This document shows positions 1 to 9,372 of a stretch of DNA of 15,257 nucleotides, one piece after another. The position numbers were made by a program, and so were the translations under genes. The notes beneath the pieces are model-generated. The model was not told the origin of the DNA. It made no database searches and saw only the letters and a program-made list of their open reading frames with translations. Position 1 is the first letter of the stretch; every line of letters begins with the position of its first letter. The stretch comes from JAGQTE01 sp964648005. GTDB lineage: Bacteria > Actinomycetota > Acidimicrobiia > Acidimicrobiales > Acidimicrobilacustridaceae. The stretch covers positions 1-15,257 of the forward strand of contig CAZYKR010000083.1 of NCBI GenBank assembly GCA_964648005.1, in the 5' to 3' direction.

Positions 1-17
1 CACCCGACCGCGACTTT

Positions 18-48
18 CGCTGATCCCCGATCGCGACATCCGCTGATC
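18..48. repeat. Paired CGCTGATC repeats at the truncation point of the transposase
   Basis: The octamer CGCTGATC occurs at 18-25 and again at 41-48, just before transposase homology begins at about 57. Closely spaced terminal repeats of this kind occur at the ends of some IS21-type elements, so another mobile element may end here. This is only a suggestion, because the sequence to the left is outside the window. Confidence 0.3.
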
Positions 49-56
49 GCTCACAG

Positions 57-662
57 TTCTGGACGGCGTTCCTGCGCGGCCTCAAGGACCGCCGCCTCGC
101 TGGCGTGCGCCTGGTGATCTCCGACGCGCACGCCGGCCTGAAGGCCTCGATCCCCAGGGTGTTCGCCGGCGCGGGCTGGCAGCGATGCAAGGTCCACCTG
201 ATGCGCAACATCTTGGGCACTGTGCCCTCGGCGTCCAAGGACATGGTCGCCGCGACGGTCCGAACGATCTTCGCTCAACCCACCCCCGAAGCCTGCCGGG
301 CACAGCTGCACGAGGTGGTCCGGATCCTCGAGGGCCAGTTCCCCAAGGCGGCCGCGATCTTGGAGAACGCCGAGGGCGACGTGTTGGCCCACACAGCCTT
401 CCCCCGAGCCCACTGGCGCAAGATCGCCTCGACGAACCCGCTCGAGCGGATCAACAAGGAGATCAAGAGACGCTCCAACGTGGTCGGGATCTTCCCCGAC
501 GACGCCTCCGTCATCCGACTCGTCGGCGCCGTCCTGCTCGATCAACACGACGACTGGGCCATCGCCGAACGCCGCTACCTCTCCGAAGAATCCATGGCCG
601 CCATCGACACCCCGACCGAGGAGATCACCACGACCGACACCCGAGAACTGCCGGCCGCCTAA
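57..662 (+). pseudogene. IS256-family (mutator-type) transposase, 5'-truncated remnant
   Basis: The frame is open from about base 24 (in-frame TGA at 21-23), but recognisable transposase sequence begins only near base 57 with FWTAFLRGLKDRRLAGVR; a GTG at 105 is the first internal start. It retains the motif ISDAHAGLK, which carries the second catalytic Asp of the IS256 DDE triad, the segment GWQRCKVHLMRN, and the TNPLERINKEIKRR block carrying the catalytic Glu. The first catalytic Asp and the N-terminal DNA-binding half are absent: about 200 residues remain, against roughly 400 in the family. The protein therefore cannot be an active transposase, and the entry is a relic. The stop is TAA at 660-662. 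Upstream bases 1-56 do not read as transposase, so a deletion or another insertion has cut the gene. Identification as IS256 family is firm; the cause of truncation is inference. Confidence 0.88.
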
Positions 663-713
663 CCTGGCCCGGCGAAGCCAAGGGTCACAGACCTACTTCC
701 ACCACTCCACGGG

Positions 714-731
714 GCACGGCCCGAGCCGTGC
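714..731. terminator. Perfect hairpin downstream of the transposase remnant
   Basis: GCACGGC (714-720) and GCCGTGC (725-731) form a perfect 7-bp stem with a CCGA tetraloop. No T-run follows. It lies 52 bases after the transposase stop and about 130 bases beyond the stop of the convergent monooxygenase gene, so it could end transcription from either side. The preceding CCACCACTCCACGGGGCAC (about 701-718) also resembles the terminal inverted repeat region of IS256-type elements. The hairpin is seen; its function is inferred. The remainder of 663-863 shows no gene. Confidence 0.4.
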
Positions 732-863
732 TCGCGATCGCATCTCCATCGACGTCAAGACGCCTTCCGATAGTCCACCGAAGCGCTCCCATACCACCCA
801 TCCGGGGCTCACAGCGCTCGACTCAACCTGGCGCCCGATCACGAGCAGACCCCCGGCGCACCG

Positions 864-2726
864 TCAGGTGAACGTGAGTCCCTCGAAGTCGCCTGAGGTT
901 CGCCACCTGTCGATGTAGTCGAAGTACGCGAGCGGGCCGCCGGGGAACCCCAAGAAGTTGTAGCGCTGCGCCGCTGTCGGTTCCCGCCCCTCGTTGTTGT
1001 AGTAGCCGGGGGTGCACTCCAACGAGCCGGGAAGATTCAGTCCCTGGGCCCCGTCGCCGCGCGTGAGATCACGCAGCAACGATTGGCCGCCCAGGAGCCG
1101 CTGGATCCATGCCTCCTCGGCTTCGGCGGAGACCTCGACGACGCTGTGATCGTTGGCGGCGGCGTGGCCGACCACGCAGGCAATTGTCGTGCCGGTCTCG
1201 GTCATGTTGTGAGGGACGTTGGCGATGTGGTTCGAGCCCTGAGTGAGCTGCACGATGAACGCGTTCGGGAATCCGTGCACGTGGATGCCATGCAGCGTTC
1301 GCATGCCGCCGGCCCAGTAGTCGCTGAGTCGGATGCCGTCGCGGCCGACCGGATCGAATCCGGCCCGTGAGGTGAAGTCGGTACCGACCTCGAACCCCGT
1401 CGCCCAAACGATGCAGTCGACCTCGAACTCCCGACCGTTGACGACGACGGCCGCCTCGGTGATGCGTTCGACCCCCTTGCCGTCCGTGTCCACCAACGTG
1501 ACGTTGGGCTGGTTGAACGCGGCCAGGTACTCGTCATGGAAGCAAGGACGCTTGCACAGCTGGCCGTACCAGGCCTTGAGATCGTCGGCGGTGCCCGAAG
1601 CGTGGACCACGTCGTCGACGCGAGCACGGATCTCCTCCATCTTCTCGAAGTCGGCGTCCTCGAACGCGTCGAGCAGCATCCCGGGACCGAGCTCGGCACC
1701 TGAGGACATGCTCTCGGTGATCTTGGCCTTCACCCGCCGGGAGATGTCAGTCCAACCGTCGTCGACGAGATCCTCGTCGCCGCCCGCACCGAATCCGCCC
1801 ATCGTGTTGGCGGTGAAGTTCTCCAACCATCGCTGCTGCCATCCCGGTTCGGCGATGCTCGCGAACCAGTCAGGGTCGATCGGCTCGTTTCCCCGCCGGT
1901 CCACCGATGACGGGGTGCGCTGGAACACATACAGCTCGCCCGCATCCCGGGCCAAGTGGGGGATGCACTGCACGGCGGTGGCGCCGGTGCCGATGACGGC
2001 GACCCGCTTGTCGGCGAGCAGCGACATCGGCTCGCCGTCCGGGCCGCCGCCGGTGTAGTCGTAGTCCCAGCGACTCGTGTGGAAGGCATGCCCGCGGAAC
2101 GAATCGATGCCGTCGATGGCAGGCAGCTTGGCGACGTGGAGCGGACCGGTTCCCATGCCCAGGAATTGCGACGTGAAGTCATCGCCACGGTTGGTGCGCA
2201 CCCTCCACACGCGGGATTGATCGTCCCAGGTCAACGCCGTTACCTCGGTGTGGAACAGCGCTCCGTCGTAGAGGTCGTAGTGGCGGCCGATTCGCCGGCA
2301 ATGCTCGAGGATCTCCGGGGCGTGCGCGTACTTCTCGGTGGGCATGTGCCCGGTCTCTTCGAGCAGCGGCAGGTAGACGAGCGAGGCCGTGTCGCACTGC
2401 GCGCCCGGGTATCGGTTCCAGTACCAGGTGCCGCCGAAGTCCCCGGCCTTGTCGATGATCCGCACGTCGCGGACGCCGGCCTCGTGCAACCTGGCGCCGG
2501 TCACCAGGCCGGCGAACCCGCCACCGATGAAGGTGAAGGTCACGTGGTCGGTCCGCGGCTCACGTGGTTCCACGGGCAGGTACGGATCGCGGGCGAGGTC
2601 GCTGTCGATCCTGCGGTACTGCGCCAGGCCGTCAGCTCTGAGCCGTTTGTCCCGTTCGGCTCGGTACTTGCGGCGCAGCTCGTCCTTGTCAACGTGTCTC
2701 TTGGGAGTGCGGTCGGTGATTGCCAT
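864..2726 (-). CDS. Type I Baeyer-Villiger (flavin-containing) monooxygenase
   Basis: This 620-residue protein should use FAD and NADPH to insert one oxygen atom next to a ketone carbonyl, giving an ester or lactone. Visible motifs are an FAD-binding GxGxxG (GGGFAG, residues 68-73), the Baeyer-Villiger fingerprint FxGxxxHxxxW (F210, G212, H216, W220, followed by D221), and a second Rossmann motif GTGATA (246-251) for NADPH. An N-terminal extension of about 60 charged residues precedes the first Rossmann fold, as in longer family members such as cyclopentadecanone-type enzymes. The start is ATG at 2726, with AGAGGGGG 10 bases upstream. It is the last gene of a leftward operon, 49 bases after the P450 gene. 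With that P450 and the divergent alpha/beta hydrolase it suggests hydroxylation, ketone oxidation and ester cleavage. The exact substrate (cyclic ketone, steroid or linear ketone) cannot be read from sequence. Confidence 0.9.
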   Translation of the reverse strand: MAITDRTPKRHVDKDELRRKYRAERDKRLRADGLAQYRRIDSDLARDPYLPVEPREPRTDHVTFTFIGGGFAGLVTGARLHEAGVRDVRIIDKAGDFGGTWYWNRYPGAQCDTASLVYLPLLEETGHMPTEKYAHAPEILEHCRRIGRHYDLYDGALFHTEVTALTWDDQSRVWRVRTNRGDDFTSQFLGMGTGPLHVAKLPAIDGIDSFRGHAFHTSRWDYDYTGGGPDGEPMSLLADKRVAVIGTGATAVQCIPHLARDAGELYVFQRTPSSVDRRGNEPIDPDWFASIAEPGWQQRWLENFTANTMGGFGAGGDEDLVDDGWTDISRRVKAKITESMSSGAELGPGMLLDAFEDADFEKMEEIRARVDDVVHASGTADDLKAWYGQLCKRPCFHDEYLAAFNQPNVTLVDTDGKGVERITEAAVVVNGREFEVDCIVWATGFEVGTDFTSRAGFDPVGRDGIRLSDYWAGGMRTLHGIHVHGFPNAFIVQLTQGSNHIANVPHNMTETGTTIACVVGHAAANDHSVVEVSAEAEEAWIQRLLGGQSLLRDLTRGDGAQGLNLPGSLECTPGYYNNEGREPTAAQRYNFLGFPGGPLAYFDYIDRWRTSGDFEGLTFT

Positions 2727-2775
2727 GGCCCTGTGTCCCCCTCTGATGGTGAGCGGTTGTTGAAGCGCGACGGCG

Positions 2776-4002
2776 CTACCAGCGGATCGGCACCCGGCGT
2801 GGTCCGCGGACCTGTCCGCCCGACCAGGTCACCGCGTCGGGGTCGGCCAGCTCGAAGGTCGGGATCCGGGTGATGAGCTCCTCGATGGCGACGCGCAGCT
2901 CCATGCGGGCGAGGTTGGAGCCCAGGCAGCGGTGGATTCCCGAACCGAACGCGAAGTGACGGTTGTTGGCGCGATCGATCAGGAACGTGTCGGGGTCGGC
3001 GAACACCTCGGGGTCACGGTTGCCCGCCGGGAACGCCATGAGGATCTTGTCCCCCGCCTTCATGGGACACCCGCGGACCTCGGCGTCGCTGGTGACGGAG
3101 CGCGCCATGGTGACGGGGCTGTAGAAGCGGAGGAACTCCTCCACGGCGGTGGCCATGAGCTCCGGTTCGGCACGCAGCCTGGCCTGGTCATCGGGGTGGG
3201 TGGCGAGGTGCCAGATGCTCGAGCCGATGGCTGACCAGGTGGTGTCGATCCCGGCGAGGAGCAGGAGGAAGCACGTGCCGATCTGGTGTTGCGGGCTGAG
3301 CGGTTCGCCGTCGTGGCTGGCTTCGACGATGAAGGTCAGCACATCATCGGGCCGGCTGGCCGGATCGGACGCTTCACGCTCGCTGAGCTTGTCGGTGAAG
3401 TAGGTGATGAGCTCCATGACGGCGTCGGTGGCGGCTTCGATGTTCTGGATGCCCTCCTGGATCACTCGAACGGCCCAGCTGGTGAAGATCTCCTCGTCTT
3501 CGAGGGGGACGCCGAGCATGGTGGCGATGACTCGAACGGGAATGTGCTGGGCGTAGTCGACGGCCGCGTCGGCCCGACCGGCGTTGGCGAAGCGGTCGAT
3601 GAGCTCGCGTGCGGCAGCCCGTGTCGTTGTCTCCATCGCGTCGACCGCAGACGGACCGAACCGCGGTAGCAGCATGCGCCGCGCCCAGGTGTGGTACGGG
3701 GGATCAGAGGTGATGGGCGGGGCGACGAGAGGGAGCTGGCGGTGGGGGTCTTCCTCTCGACCGGGAGTGATGACCGACACGTCACGCGAGCTGAACAGCT
3801 CCGGGTCGTGCGCGATGAACTGGATGTCGTCGTACTTCACGGGAAGCCAGGTCGATCCGCGCCGGTCGGTGTGCGCGATTGGGCATTCCCCGCGCAGCTG
3901 GCCCCACGACGCCGCCGGATCGGTCACGTAGTCGGGGTCGAGGATGTCGAAGTCGCGCTCCCATGGTGCGAACTCGTTCGAACTGGTATCGGTCGATGTC
4001 AT
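2776..4002 (-). CDS. Cytochrome P450 (bacterial class I type)
   Basis: This 408-residue soluble haem monooxygenase has all P450 landmarks: the I-helix oxygen-activation motif AGIDTT (250-255), an intact ExxR (E289, R292) in the K helix, the meander region NRDPEVFADPDTF, and the haem loop FGSGIHRCLG with proximal ligand Cys359. There is no membrane anchor, as usual for bacterial enzymes, and it would need ferredoxin and ferredoxin reductase; neither is in the window. The start is ATG at 4002, preceded by a strong GAGGAGGA (4007-4014). It follows the PF10118-type hydrolase gene by 33 bases and precedes the Baeyer-Villiger monooxygenase by 49, so all are probably one transcript under the TetR regulator at 4953. 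It probably hydroxylates a hydrophobic compound that is later oxidised to the monooxygenase's ketone. The specific CYP family is not assigned. Confidence 0.93.
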   Translation of the reverse strand: MTSTDTSSNEFAPWERDFDILDPDYVTDPAASWGQLRGECPIAHTDRRGSTWLPVKYDDIQFIAHDPELFSSRDVSVITPGREEDPHRQLPLVAPPITSDPPYHTWARRMLLPRFGPSAVDAMETTTRAAARELIDRFANAGRADAAVDYAQHIPVRVIATMLGVPLEDEEIFTSWAVRVIQEGIQNIEAATDAVMELITYFTDKLSEREASDPASRPDDVLTFIVEASHDGEPLSPQHQIGTCFLLLLAGIDTTWSAIGSSIWHLATHPDDQARLRAEPELMATAVEEFLRFYSPVTMARSVTSDAEVRGCPMKAGDKILMAFPAGNRDPEVFADPDTFLIDRANNRHFAFGSGIHRCLGSNLARMELRVAIEELITRIPTFELADPDAVTWSGGQVRGPRRVPIRW

Positions 4003-4035
4003 GGGGTCCTCCTCGGCGGGCGTGCGCCGTTGGTT

Positions 4036-4956
4036 TCAAGCGCTTCGTTCGAGTTGCCCGGCGAGCATCCCGGTGCTCGCGAACAGCTCGATTCGCCAGT
4101 GGGCCAACAGCTCGGGGTCGTGGTGATCATCGGGATGGAAGTCGCGGCGGTTGTAGTCGCGGATCTTGCGCCGTACCGGCGCGGCGAGGAACGGGGACCG
4201 CCGAAGCTGGGCGACGCTTCGCGCCAGCCGGCGAGGGCTGCGGGCGGCTCGATCCGTGACCAACGACTGTGCCGTGAACAGCACGACACCACCGACGAAT
4301 CCTGCGGTCACCGCGTTCATGACCCCGGTGCGGACCCGATGGTTTGCGCTCACCGTCTGGAAGACGTCGAACGCCACTGCTTTGTGTTCGTACTCCTCGA
4401 CGGCGTGCCACGCGAGCAGGTGGAGGACCTCGTCCGCGCTCAGCATCTCTCGAGCGTCTTGGTCCCGCAGCATCACCTCGGCGAGAGTGGCTGTGTAGTG
4501 CTCGAGCGCGGCCGTGATTGCGAGCCGATAGCTCGCCGGGAGAACGCGGTCAGCGCCACGCAACGCTCCCTCGACCAACCGGTCGATGACCGGTGTCGGG
4601 TAGCCGAGCTCGGCGAGGCGAGCATTGAAAGCGCGGTGCTCGCGGCCGTGGAGCGACTCCTGGGCGCTGAAGCCCCGCACCTGCATGCGCAGCTCTGGGT
4701 CGTCGATACGGTCCCGGTAGGCGCGCACCGAACGCACGAAGAAGTCCTCGCCGTTGGGGAAGGTCGCTGACAGCACAGCAACGACGTGGCTCATCACGAG
4801 GTCGCCGCCGACGAAGTGCTTCGGCAGGGCCCCCTGGTGGTCGATGCGCACGTGTCGGGCGGGAACCTCACGTCGACCTGCCGAGCCCACAGGTCCAGCC
4901 CGTTCACCACCTTGCGCGGCACCGGTCGCGCCGACGGGCTCGCCGTTCGCGGTCAT
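4036..4956 (-). CDS. PF10118-type metal-dependent hydrolase (helical, ferritin-like)
   Basis: This 306-residue protein resembles the predicted metal-dependent hydrolase family (COG3687/PF10118). Candidate metal ligands spread over helices are E70 in TFPNGEDFF, E100/H103/H107 in QESLHGREH, E152/H153 in LEHYTA, and E187-H191 in HAVEEYEHK. This pattern recalls a diiron four-helix bundle. A hydrophobic stretch at about 215-230 (AVTAGFVGGVVLFTAQ) may contact membrane. No reaction has been established for most of the family, so 'hydrolase' is a family label only. The start is ATG at 4956, because it overlaps the regulator's TGA as ATGA (4953-4956), indicating translational coupling. The frame stays open upstream to 5808, but that part is antisense or overlapping to the TetR gene and is not family sequence. 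It is co-transcribed with P450 and Baeyer-Villiger genes, suggesting a role with a hydrophobic substrate. Confidence 0.85.
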   Translation of the reverse strand: MTANGEPVGATGAAQGGERAGPVGSAGRREVPARHVRIDHQGALPKHFVGGDLVMSHVVAVLSATFPNGEDFFVRSVRAYRDRIDDPELRMQVRGFSAQESLHGREHRAFNARLAELGYPTPVIDRLVEGALRGADRVLPASYRLAITAALEHYTATLAEVMLRDQDAREMLSADEVLHLLAWHAVEEYEHKAVAFDVFQTVSANHRVRTGVMNAVTAGFVGGVVLFTAQSLVTDRAARSPRRLARSVAQLRRSPFLAAPVRRKIRDYNRRDFHPDDHHDPELLAHWRIELFASTGMLAGQLERSA

Positions 4957-5582
4957 CGCTTCGGACTCGGCTTGAGGGTCGGGACGAGGACTTCGGCGAG
5001 GAACGCGTCGAGGTCGCCTGACGGCGGTGCGAGGATCAGCGTGATGCCAAGCCGGACGAGCGACTCTGCGAGAAGGGCGGGGTCGCGCTGCTCGATCTGT
5101 CCGGTCGACATGGCCGCGCCGAGCAACGGCGCGAGCGCGCTCGTGACCCGCGTGATGACCTCGGGGAGATCCGATGCGAGGAATGGCCCGATCACCTCCG
5201 GCTCGTCCTGGAGCACTTTGGCCAGCACCGGGTGGTTCGCGGCGTAGGTGATGATCGTGGCCATCAACTCCACGACCGCCCGCGGGCCGCTCTTGCCGGC
5301 CAGCGAAGCCGGAAGCTCGGCGAGGAGACGGTGCAGGTCGCGGGCGATCAGCAGGCGGATCTGGTGGTCGATCGTGCCGACCTGCCGGTACACGGTGGCG
5401 CGGTTCACGCCCATCTCGTTCGCGACGTCCTGCACCGAGGTGCGACGGATGCCATAGCGGGCGAAGCACCGAGACGCCGCGTCGAGGTACGCGTCGAACT
5501 CGGGGCCGGGCGGCGTGGGGATCCCGTGCTGGCCGACGGGAAGCTCGAACAGTTCGAAGGCGTCTGCCGCACTGGACTCCAT
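4953..5582 (-). CDS. TetR/AcrR-family transcriptional regulator (first cluster)
   Basis: This is a one-component repressor-type regulator of about 209 residues. The N-terminal DNA-binding domain contains a helix-turn-helix at about residues 47-68 (TSVQDVANEMGVNRATVYRQ), followed by the usual helical ligand-binding and dimerisation domain. I chose ATG at 5582. A GTG at 5630 would add 16 residues, but it would place the palindromic operator inside the gene and leave only 17 bases to the divergent start at 5648. Neither start has a clear ribosome binding site. The stop overlaps the hydrolase start as ATGA. It most likely autoregulates its own operon (hydrolase, P450, Baeyer-Villiger monooxygenase) and possibly the divergent kinase-hydrolase-diiron operon through the 5590-5630 site. 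The ligand is unknown but may be the pathway's lipophilic substrate. Confidence 0.9.
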   Translation of the reverse strand: MESSAADAFELFELPVGQHGIPTPPGPEFDAYLDAASRCFARYGIRRTSVQDVANEMGVNRATVYRQVGTIDHQIRLLIARDLHRLLAELPASLAGKSGPRAVVELMATIITYAANHPVLAKVLQDEPEVIGPFLASDLPEVITRVTSALAPLLGAAMSTGQIEQRDPALLAESLVRLGITLILAPPSGDLDAFLAEVLVPTLKPSPKR

Positions 5583-5589
5583 GCACGCC

Positions 5590-5630
5590 AGTGTGCCACA
5601 CTGCGACAGATTCGTCGAGTTGTCGCACAC
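5590..5630. promoter_or_regulatory. Nested palindromic operator between divergent operons
   Basis: Three symmetries are seen in 41 bases: AGTGTG-C-CACACT (5590-5602), a perfect 13-base palindrome; TGCGACA (5602-5608) pairing with TGTCGCA (5621-5627); and outer arms GTGTGCCACA (5591-5600) against TGTCGCACAC (5621-5630), matching at 9 of 10 positions. This is typical for a TetR dimer or tandem-dimer operator. It lies between the regulator start (5582) and the kinase start (5648), so it can control both directions. No convincing -35/-10 pair was found. Confidence 0.65.
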
Positions 5631-5647
5631 AAGCGGCCGGAGCAGGG

Positions 5648-6987
<1,340 letters not shown>

Positions 6988-6991
<4 letters not shown>

Positions 6992-7896
6992 CGCCCGCCC
7001 CGACGCGCATCACCGTCCACGGCCGGGACGTCGAGCTGGCCGGCGACCGCCTCGGCGACCCCAACGGTCCCCTCGTGTTGCTGCTCCACGGCGCCGGCCA
7101 GACCCGACACGCATGGCGGCGAACCACCACCCGGCTCTGTGCCGAAGGGTTCAGCACCCTCGCGCTCGACCTTCGAGGTCACGGCGACAGCAGCTGGGCC
7201 CCCGACGGCGACTACCGCCGCCAATCCTTCGCCGACGACCTGCAGCAAGTGCGCGAGCAGACCGGGCCCTTCGCCGCCGTTGTCGGGGCATCGCTCGGCG
7301 GGCTCAGTGCCCTGCTCGCCCACGACCAGCACCCAGACGGCCTCACCGACACCCTCGTCCTCGTCGACATCGCCCCGCGCGTCGAAGCCGCCGGCGCCGA
7401 CCGGATCCTGGCGTTCATGGCAGACCGGCCCGAGGGCTATGCAACCATCGAAGAGGTCGCCCAAGCGGTAGCCAGCTACAACCCGCACCGGCCGCCGCCG
7501 AGCGACCTCGACGGATTGCGACGGAACCTCCGACTCGGCCCAGACGGCCGCTACCGCTGGCACTGGGACCCGAGACTCATCGACGGGCCCACCAGCCTCA
7601 TCAGCGCACGAGATCCCGCGGCCCTGCACCGCGCCGCCGAGCGGTTGACGATCCCATGCCTTCTCGTGCGAGGCCGCCACAGCGACCTGCTCACCGAAGA
7701 CGGCGCCGCCGAGTTCCGCGGCGCCGTCCCCCATGCCGCCTACCTCGACATCGCCGGCGCAGGCCACATGGTCGCCGGCGACACCAACGACCCGTTCAGC
7801 GACGCGGTCGCTGACTTCCTCACGTCCAACACCAACCAGCAGGCAACTGCCGGCCGACCGCGGTCGATGCAAGCGCCACAAGGAGCACGACCATGA
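6988..7896 (+). CDS. Alpha/beta-fold hydrolase (esterase-like)
   Basis: This 302-residue serine hydrolase has an oxyanion-hole HG motif (LLLHGAG, residues 31-37), a nucleophile elbow GASLGG with Ser102, a likely catalytic Asp233 in VRGRHSDLL, and His260 in GAGHM. The triad is therefore complete. The substrate could be an ester, lactone or epoxide. Since a Baeyer-Villiger monooxygenase sits in the divergent operon, hydrolysis of its ester or lactone product is the most economical idea, though it is unproven. ATG at 6988 is chosen because it overlaps the kinase stop as ATGA; the frame is open for another 24 codons upstream, but these lie in the kinase gene. The C-terminal 25 residues are low-complexity and contain the AGGAG ribosome binding site (7881-7885) of the next gene, whose ATG overlaps this stop (7893-7896). 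Confidence 0.92.
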
Positions 7897-8996
7897 CCAC
7901 CACACCCACACGCGACCTGATCGGCCGAGACGACATCAACGATCTCGACGCCATCCTCGCTGCAGTCAACACCGACACAGACGCCGCCGCTCACGCCGTG
8001 ACCGACAACGCCGACGCCATCTTCACCTGGGACTACGAGAAGGGCGCCCGGCCCGGACTGGCAAAGCTCTACGAGAAGGCCAAGACCGCACAGTGGAACG
8101 GCGAGACCGACCTCCCCTGGGACACCGATGTCGACCTCGAGAACCTCGCGCAGCTCCTGCTCCCGTCCTTCGGCGCCGAGCAGATGGACGTCGCCGGAAC
8201 GCCCCTCGCCAAATGGGGCGACGCCGAATGGCTCCAGCTCGGCATGGAATCCCAGGTGTGGGCGCTGAGCCAGTTCATGCACGGCGAACAGGGCGCCCTC
8301 CTGTGCACGGCCAAGATCGTCGAAACCGTGCCCTGGATCGACGCCAAGTACTACGCCGCGACCCAAGTCATGGATGAAGCCCGCCACGTCGAGGTGTTCG
8401 CCAAGTACCTCGACAAGCTCGACGGCTACTACCCCATCAACACCCACCTCGGCATGCTCCTCGACGACATCATCGCCGACAGCCGCTGGGACATGACCTA
8501 CCTCGGCATGCAGATCATGGTCGAAGGCCTCGCCCTCGCCGCGTTCGGCTTCATGCACATGCTCACCGAAGAACCGCTCCTCAAGCAGCTGCTCCGCTAC
8601 GTGATGGCCGACGAAGCACGCCACGTCGCGTTCGGCGTGCTCAGCCTCAAGGAGTACTACGCCGAGCTCAGCGACAACGAGCTCGCCGAACGGCAGGAGT
8701 TCGCGTTCGAAGCCGCCGTGCGCATGCGCGACCGCTTCCTCCAGCAGGAGGTATGGGACCGACTCGGCGTCGACCCCAAGGTCGCAATCCCACTGACCCA
8801 GCAGTCCCCGATGCGCAGCGAGTTCCAGAAGATGCTGTTCACCAAGATCGTCCCGAACTGCAAGAAGCTCGGCCTCCTCGACGCCAACAACAGCTGGCTC
8901 CGCCGACGCTTCGAAGAGCTCGGTGTCATCCAGTTCGAGGACTGGGCCGACACCGAAGCTGAATACGAAGCCTTCGCCGTCGCCGAGCTCCAGTAG
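7893..8996 (+). CDS. Diiron ferritin-like oxygenase/reductase-type protein
   Basis: This 367-residue helical protein has a full set of diiron ligands in a ribonucleotide-reductase-R2/ferritin-like pattern: E132 (HGEQGALL), E162 and H165 (DEARHVEVF), E211 (MVEGLALAAF), and E241 and H244 (DEARHVAFG). Two DEARHV repeats are striking and place both ExxH pairs clearly. Proteins of this class activate oxygen for hydroxylation, N-oxygenation or desaturation; some only store iron. I do not recognise the specific subgroup. AGGAG lies 7 bases before the ATG, which overlaps the preceding stop (ATGA). It ends the rightward operon; a 7-bp hairpin follows 5 bases after the TAG. Together with the P450 and Baeyer-Villiger genes, the cluster encodes three kinds of candidate oxygen-activating enzyme, so a multistep oxidation pathway is likely. 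Confidence 0.88.
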   Translation: MTTTPTRDLIGRDDINDLDAILAAVNTDTDAAAHAVTDNADAIFTWDYEKGARPGLAKLYEKAKTAQWNGETDLPWDTDVDLENLAQLLLPSFGAEQMDVAGTPLAKWGDAEWLQLGMESQVWALSQFMHGEQGALLCTAKIVETVPWIDAKYYAATQVMDEARHVEVFAKYLDKLDGYYPINTHLGMLLDDIIADSRWDMTYLGMQIMVEGLALAAFGFMHMLTEEPLLKQLLRYVMADEARHVAFGVLSLKEYYAELSDNELAERQEFAFEAAVRMRDRFLQQEVWDRLGVDPKVAIPLTQQSPMRSEFQKMLFTKIVPNCKKLGLLDANNSWLRRRFEELGVIQFEDWADTEAEYEAFAVAELQ

Positions 8997-9000
8997 GCAG

Positions 9001-9017
9001 CCACCGCACCGCGGTGG
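9001..9017 (+). terminator. Hairpin after the diiron-protein gene
   Basis: CCACCGC (9001-9007) and GCGGTGG (9011-9017) make a perfect 7-bp GC-rich stem with a 3-base loop, starting 5 bases after the stop codon. No T-tract follows. A separate 10-base palindrome, GAGTCGACTC, lies at 9022-9031. The position suggests transcription termination or mRNA 3'-end protection. Confidence 0.5.
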
Positions 9018-9034
9018 GCAAGAGTCGACTCGAC

Positions 9035-9094
9035 CGCGCCATTTTCGCGCCATCGACGCGCCATTCTGTGCCGCGCCATCTCACCCTCAGTGAG
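9035..9094 (-). repeat. CGCGCCAT cluster A with CAC-N5-GTG hairpin, downstream of tRNA-Val
   Basis: Four exact copies of CGCGCCAT start at 9035, 9046, 9057 and 9072 (spacings 11, 11, 15). They are followed by a stem-loop CTCAC-CCTCA-GTGAG at 9080-9094. Read in the direction of the tRNA (minus strand), the order is tRNA, 28-base gap, hairpin, then repeated ATGGCGCG. The same design recurs at 9399-9446 and 15130-15175. Two spacings of 11 approximate one DNA helical turn, which would suit a protein binding one DNA face. Confidence 0.75.
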
Positions 9095-9122
9095 AACACC
9101 GGTCGACCCTGCCGGCAGAGAG

Positions 9123-9196
9123 TGGGCGATGGCAGACTCGAACTGCCGACCTCCTGCGTGTGAAGCAGGCGCTCTAACCAACTGAGCTAATCGCCC
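9123..9196 (-). tRNA. tRNA-Val (anticodon CAC)
   Basis: The minus strand folds into a complete 74-base cloverleaf: acceptor GGGCGAT/ATCGCCC, D stem GCTC/GAGC with loop AGTTGGTTA, anticodon stem CCTGC/GCAGG with loop TTCACAC, variable loop AGGTC, and T stem GGCAG/CTGCC with loop TTCGAGT. The anticodon is CAC, reading the valine codon GUG. The discriminator base is A, and no CCA tail is encoded. The 3' portion plus three flanking bases is repeated exactly at 15205-15257. A hairpin and the CGCGCCAT cluster lie just downstream. Confidence 0.96.
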
Positions 9197-9282
9197 TCGA
9201 TGACCTCACGACCCGGGTGAACACTCAGTCGGCTGTGCCGAACGCTCCGTGTGAAGTGAAGACCGCCACCGGTCACCGTTTC

Positions 9283-9372
9283 CGCAGAAGGGCCATCAAG
9301 GGTCGCAGAGGGCCATGAATCCGCTGCTCAGGTGCCGGTTTGCAGTCGGGGTGCGATGGCCCTTGATGACCC
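9283..9372. repeat. Inverted and direct GGGCCATCAA-type repeats
   Basis: GGGCCATCAAGGGTC at 9290-9304 is matched at 13 of 15 positions by the reverse complement of 9358-9372 (GGCCCTTGATGACCC). A related direct copy, GGGCCATGAA, lies at 9310-9319; it and the first are each preceded by a CGCAGA-like run. Just beyond, ATCGCGG occurs at 9374-9380 and again at 9384-9390, a 10-base spacing. The cluster sits within 200 bases of the tRNA. Purpose unknown; recombinase accessory sites or a remnant element end are possible. Confidence 0.55.

Noticed and set aside
5583..5630. GTG at 5630 as the TetR start.
   Set aside because: It would put the palindromic operator inside the coding region and leave 17 bases for two divergent promoters. 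It is kept only as an alternative.
7740..9053. A 437-codon minus-strand open frame opposite the diiron-protein gene.
   Set aside because: It is a high-GC antisense shadow rich in Val, Gly, Glu and Leu, with no recognisable motifs, opposite a gene with clear diiron ligands.
9035..9079. CGCGCCAT clusters considered as a small CRISPR array.
   Set aside because: The units are 8 bases with 3-7 base gaps, far too short for CRISPR repeats and spacers, and there are no cas genes.
9035..9181. Minus-strand open frames with repeated MARK/MARE/WREN-like peptides near the tRNA, also at 9400-9430 and 15130-15180.
   Set aside because: These peptides are translation of the CGCGCCAT repeats and of tRNA sequence, not protein homology.
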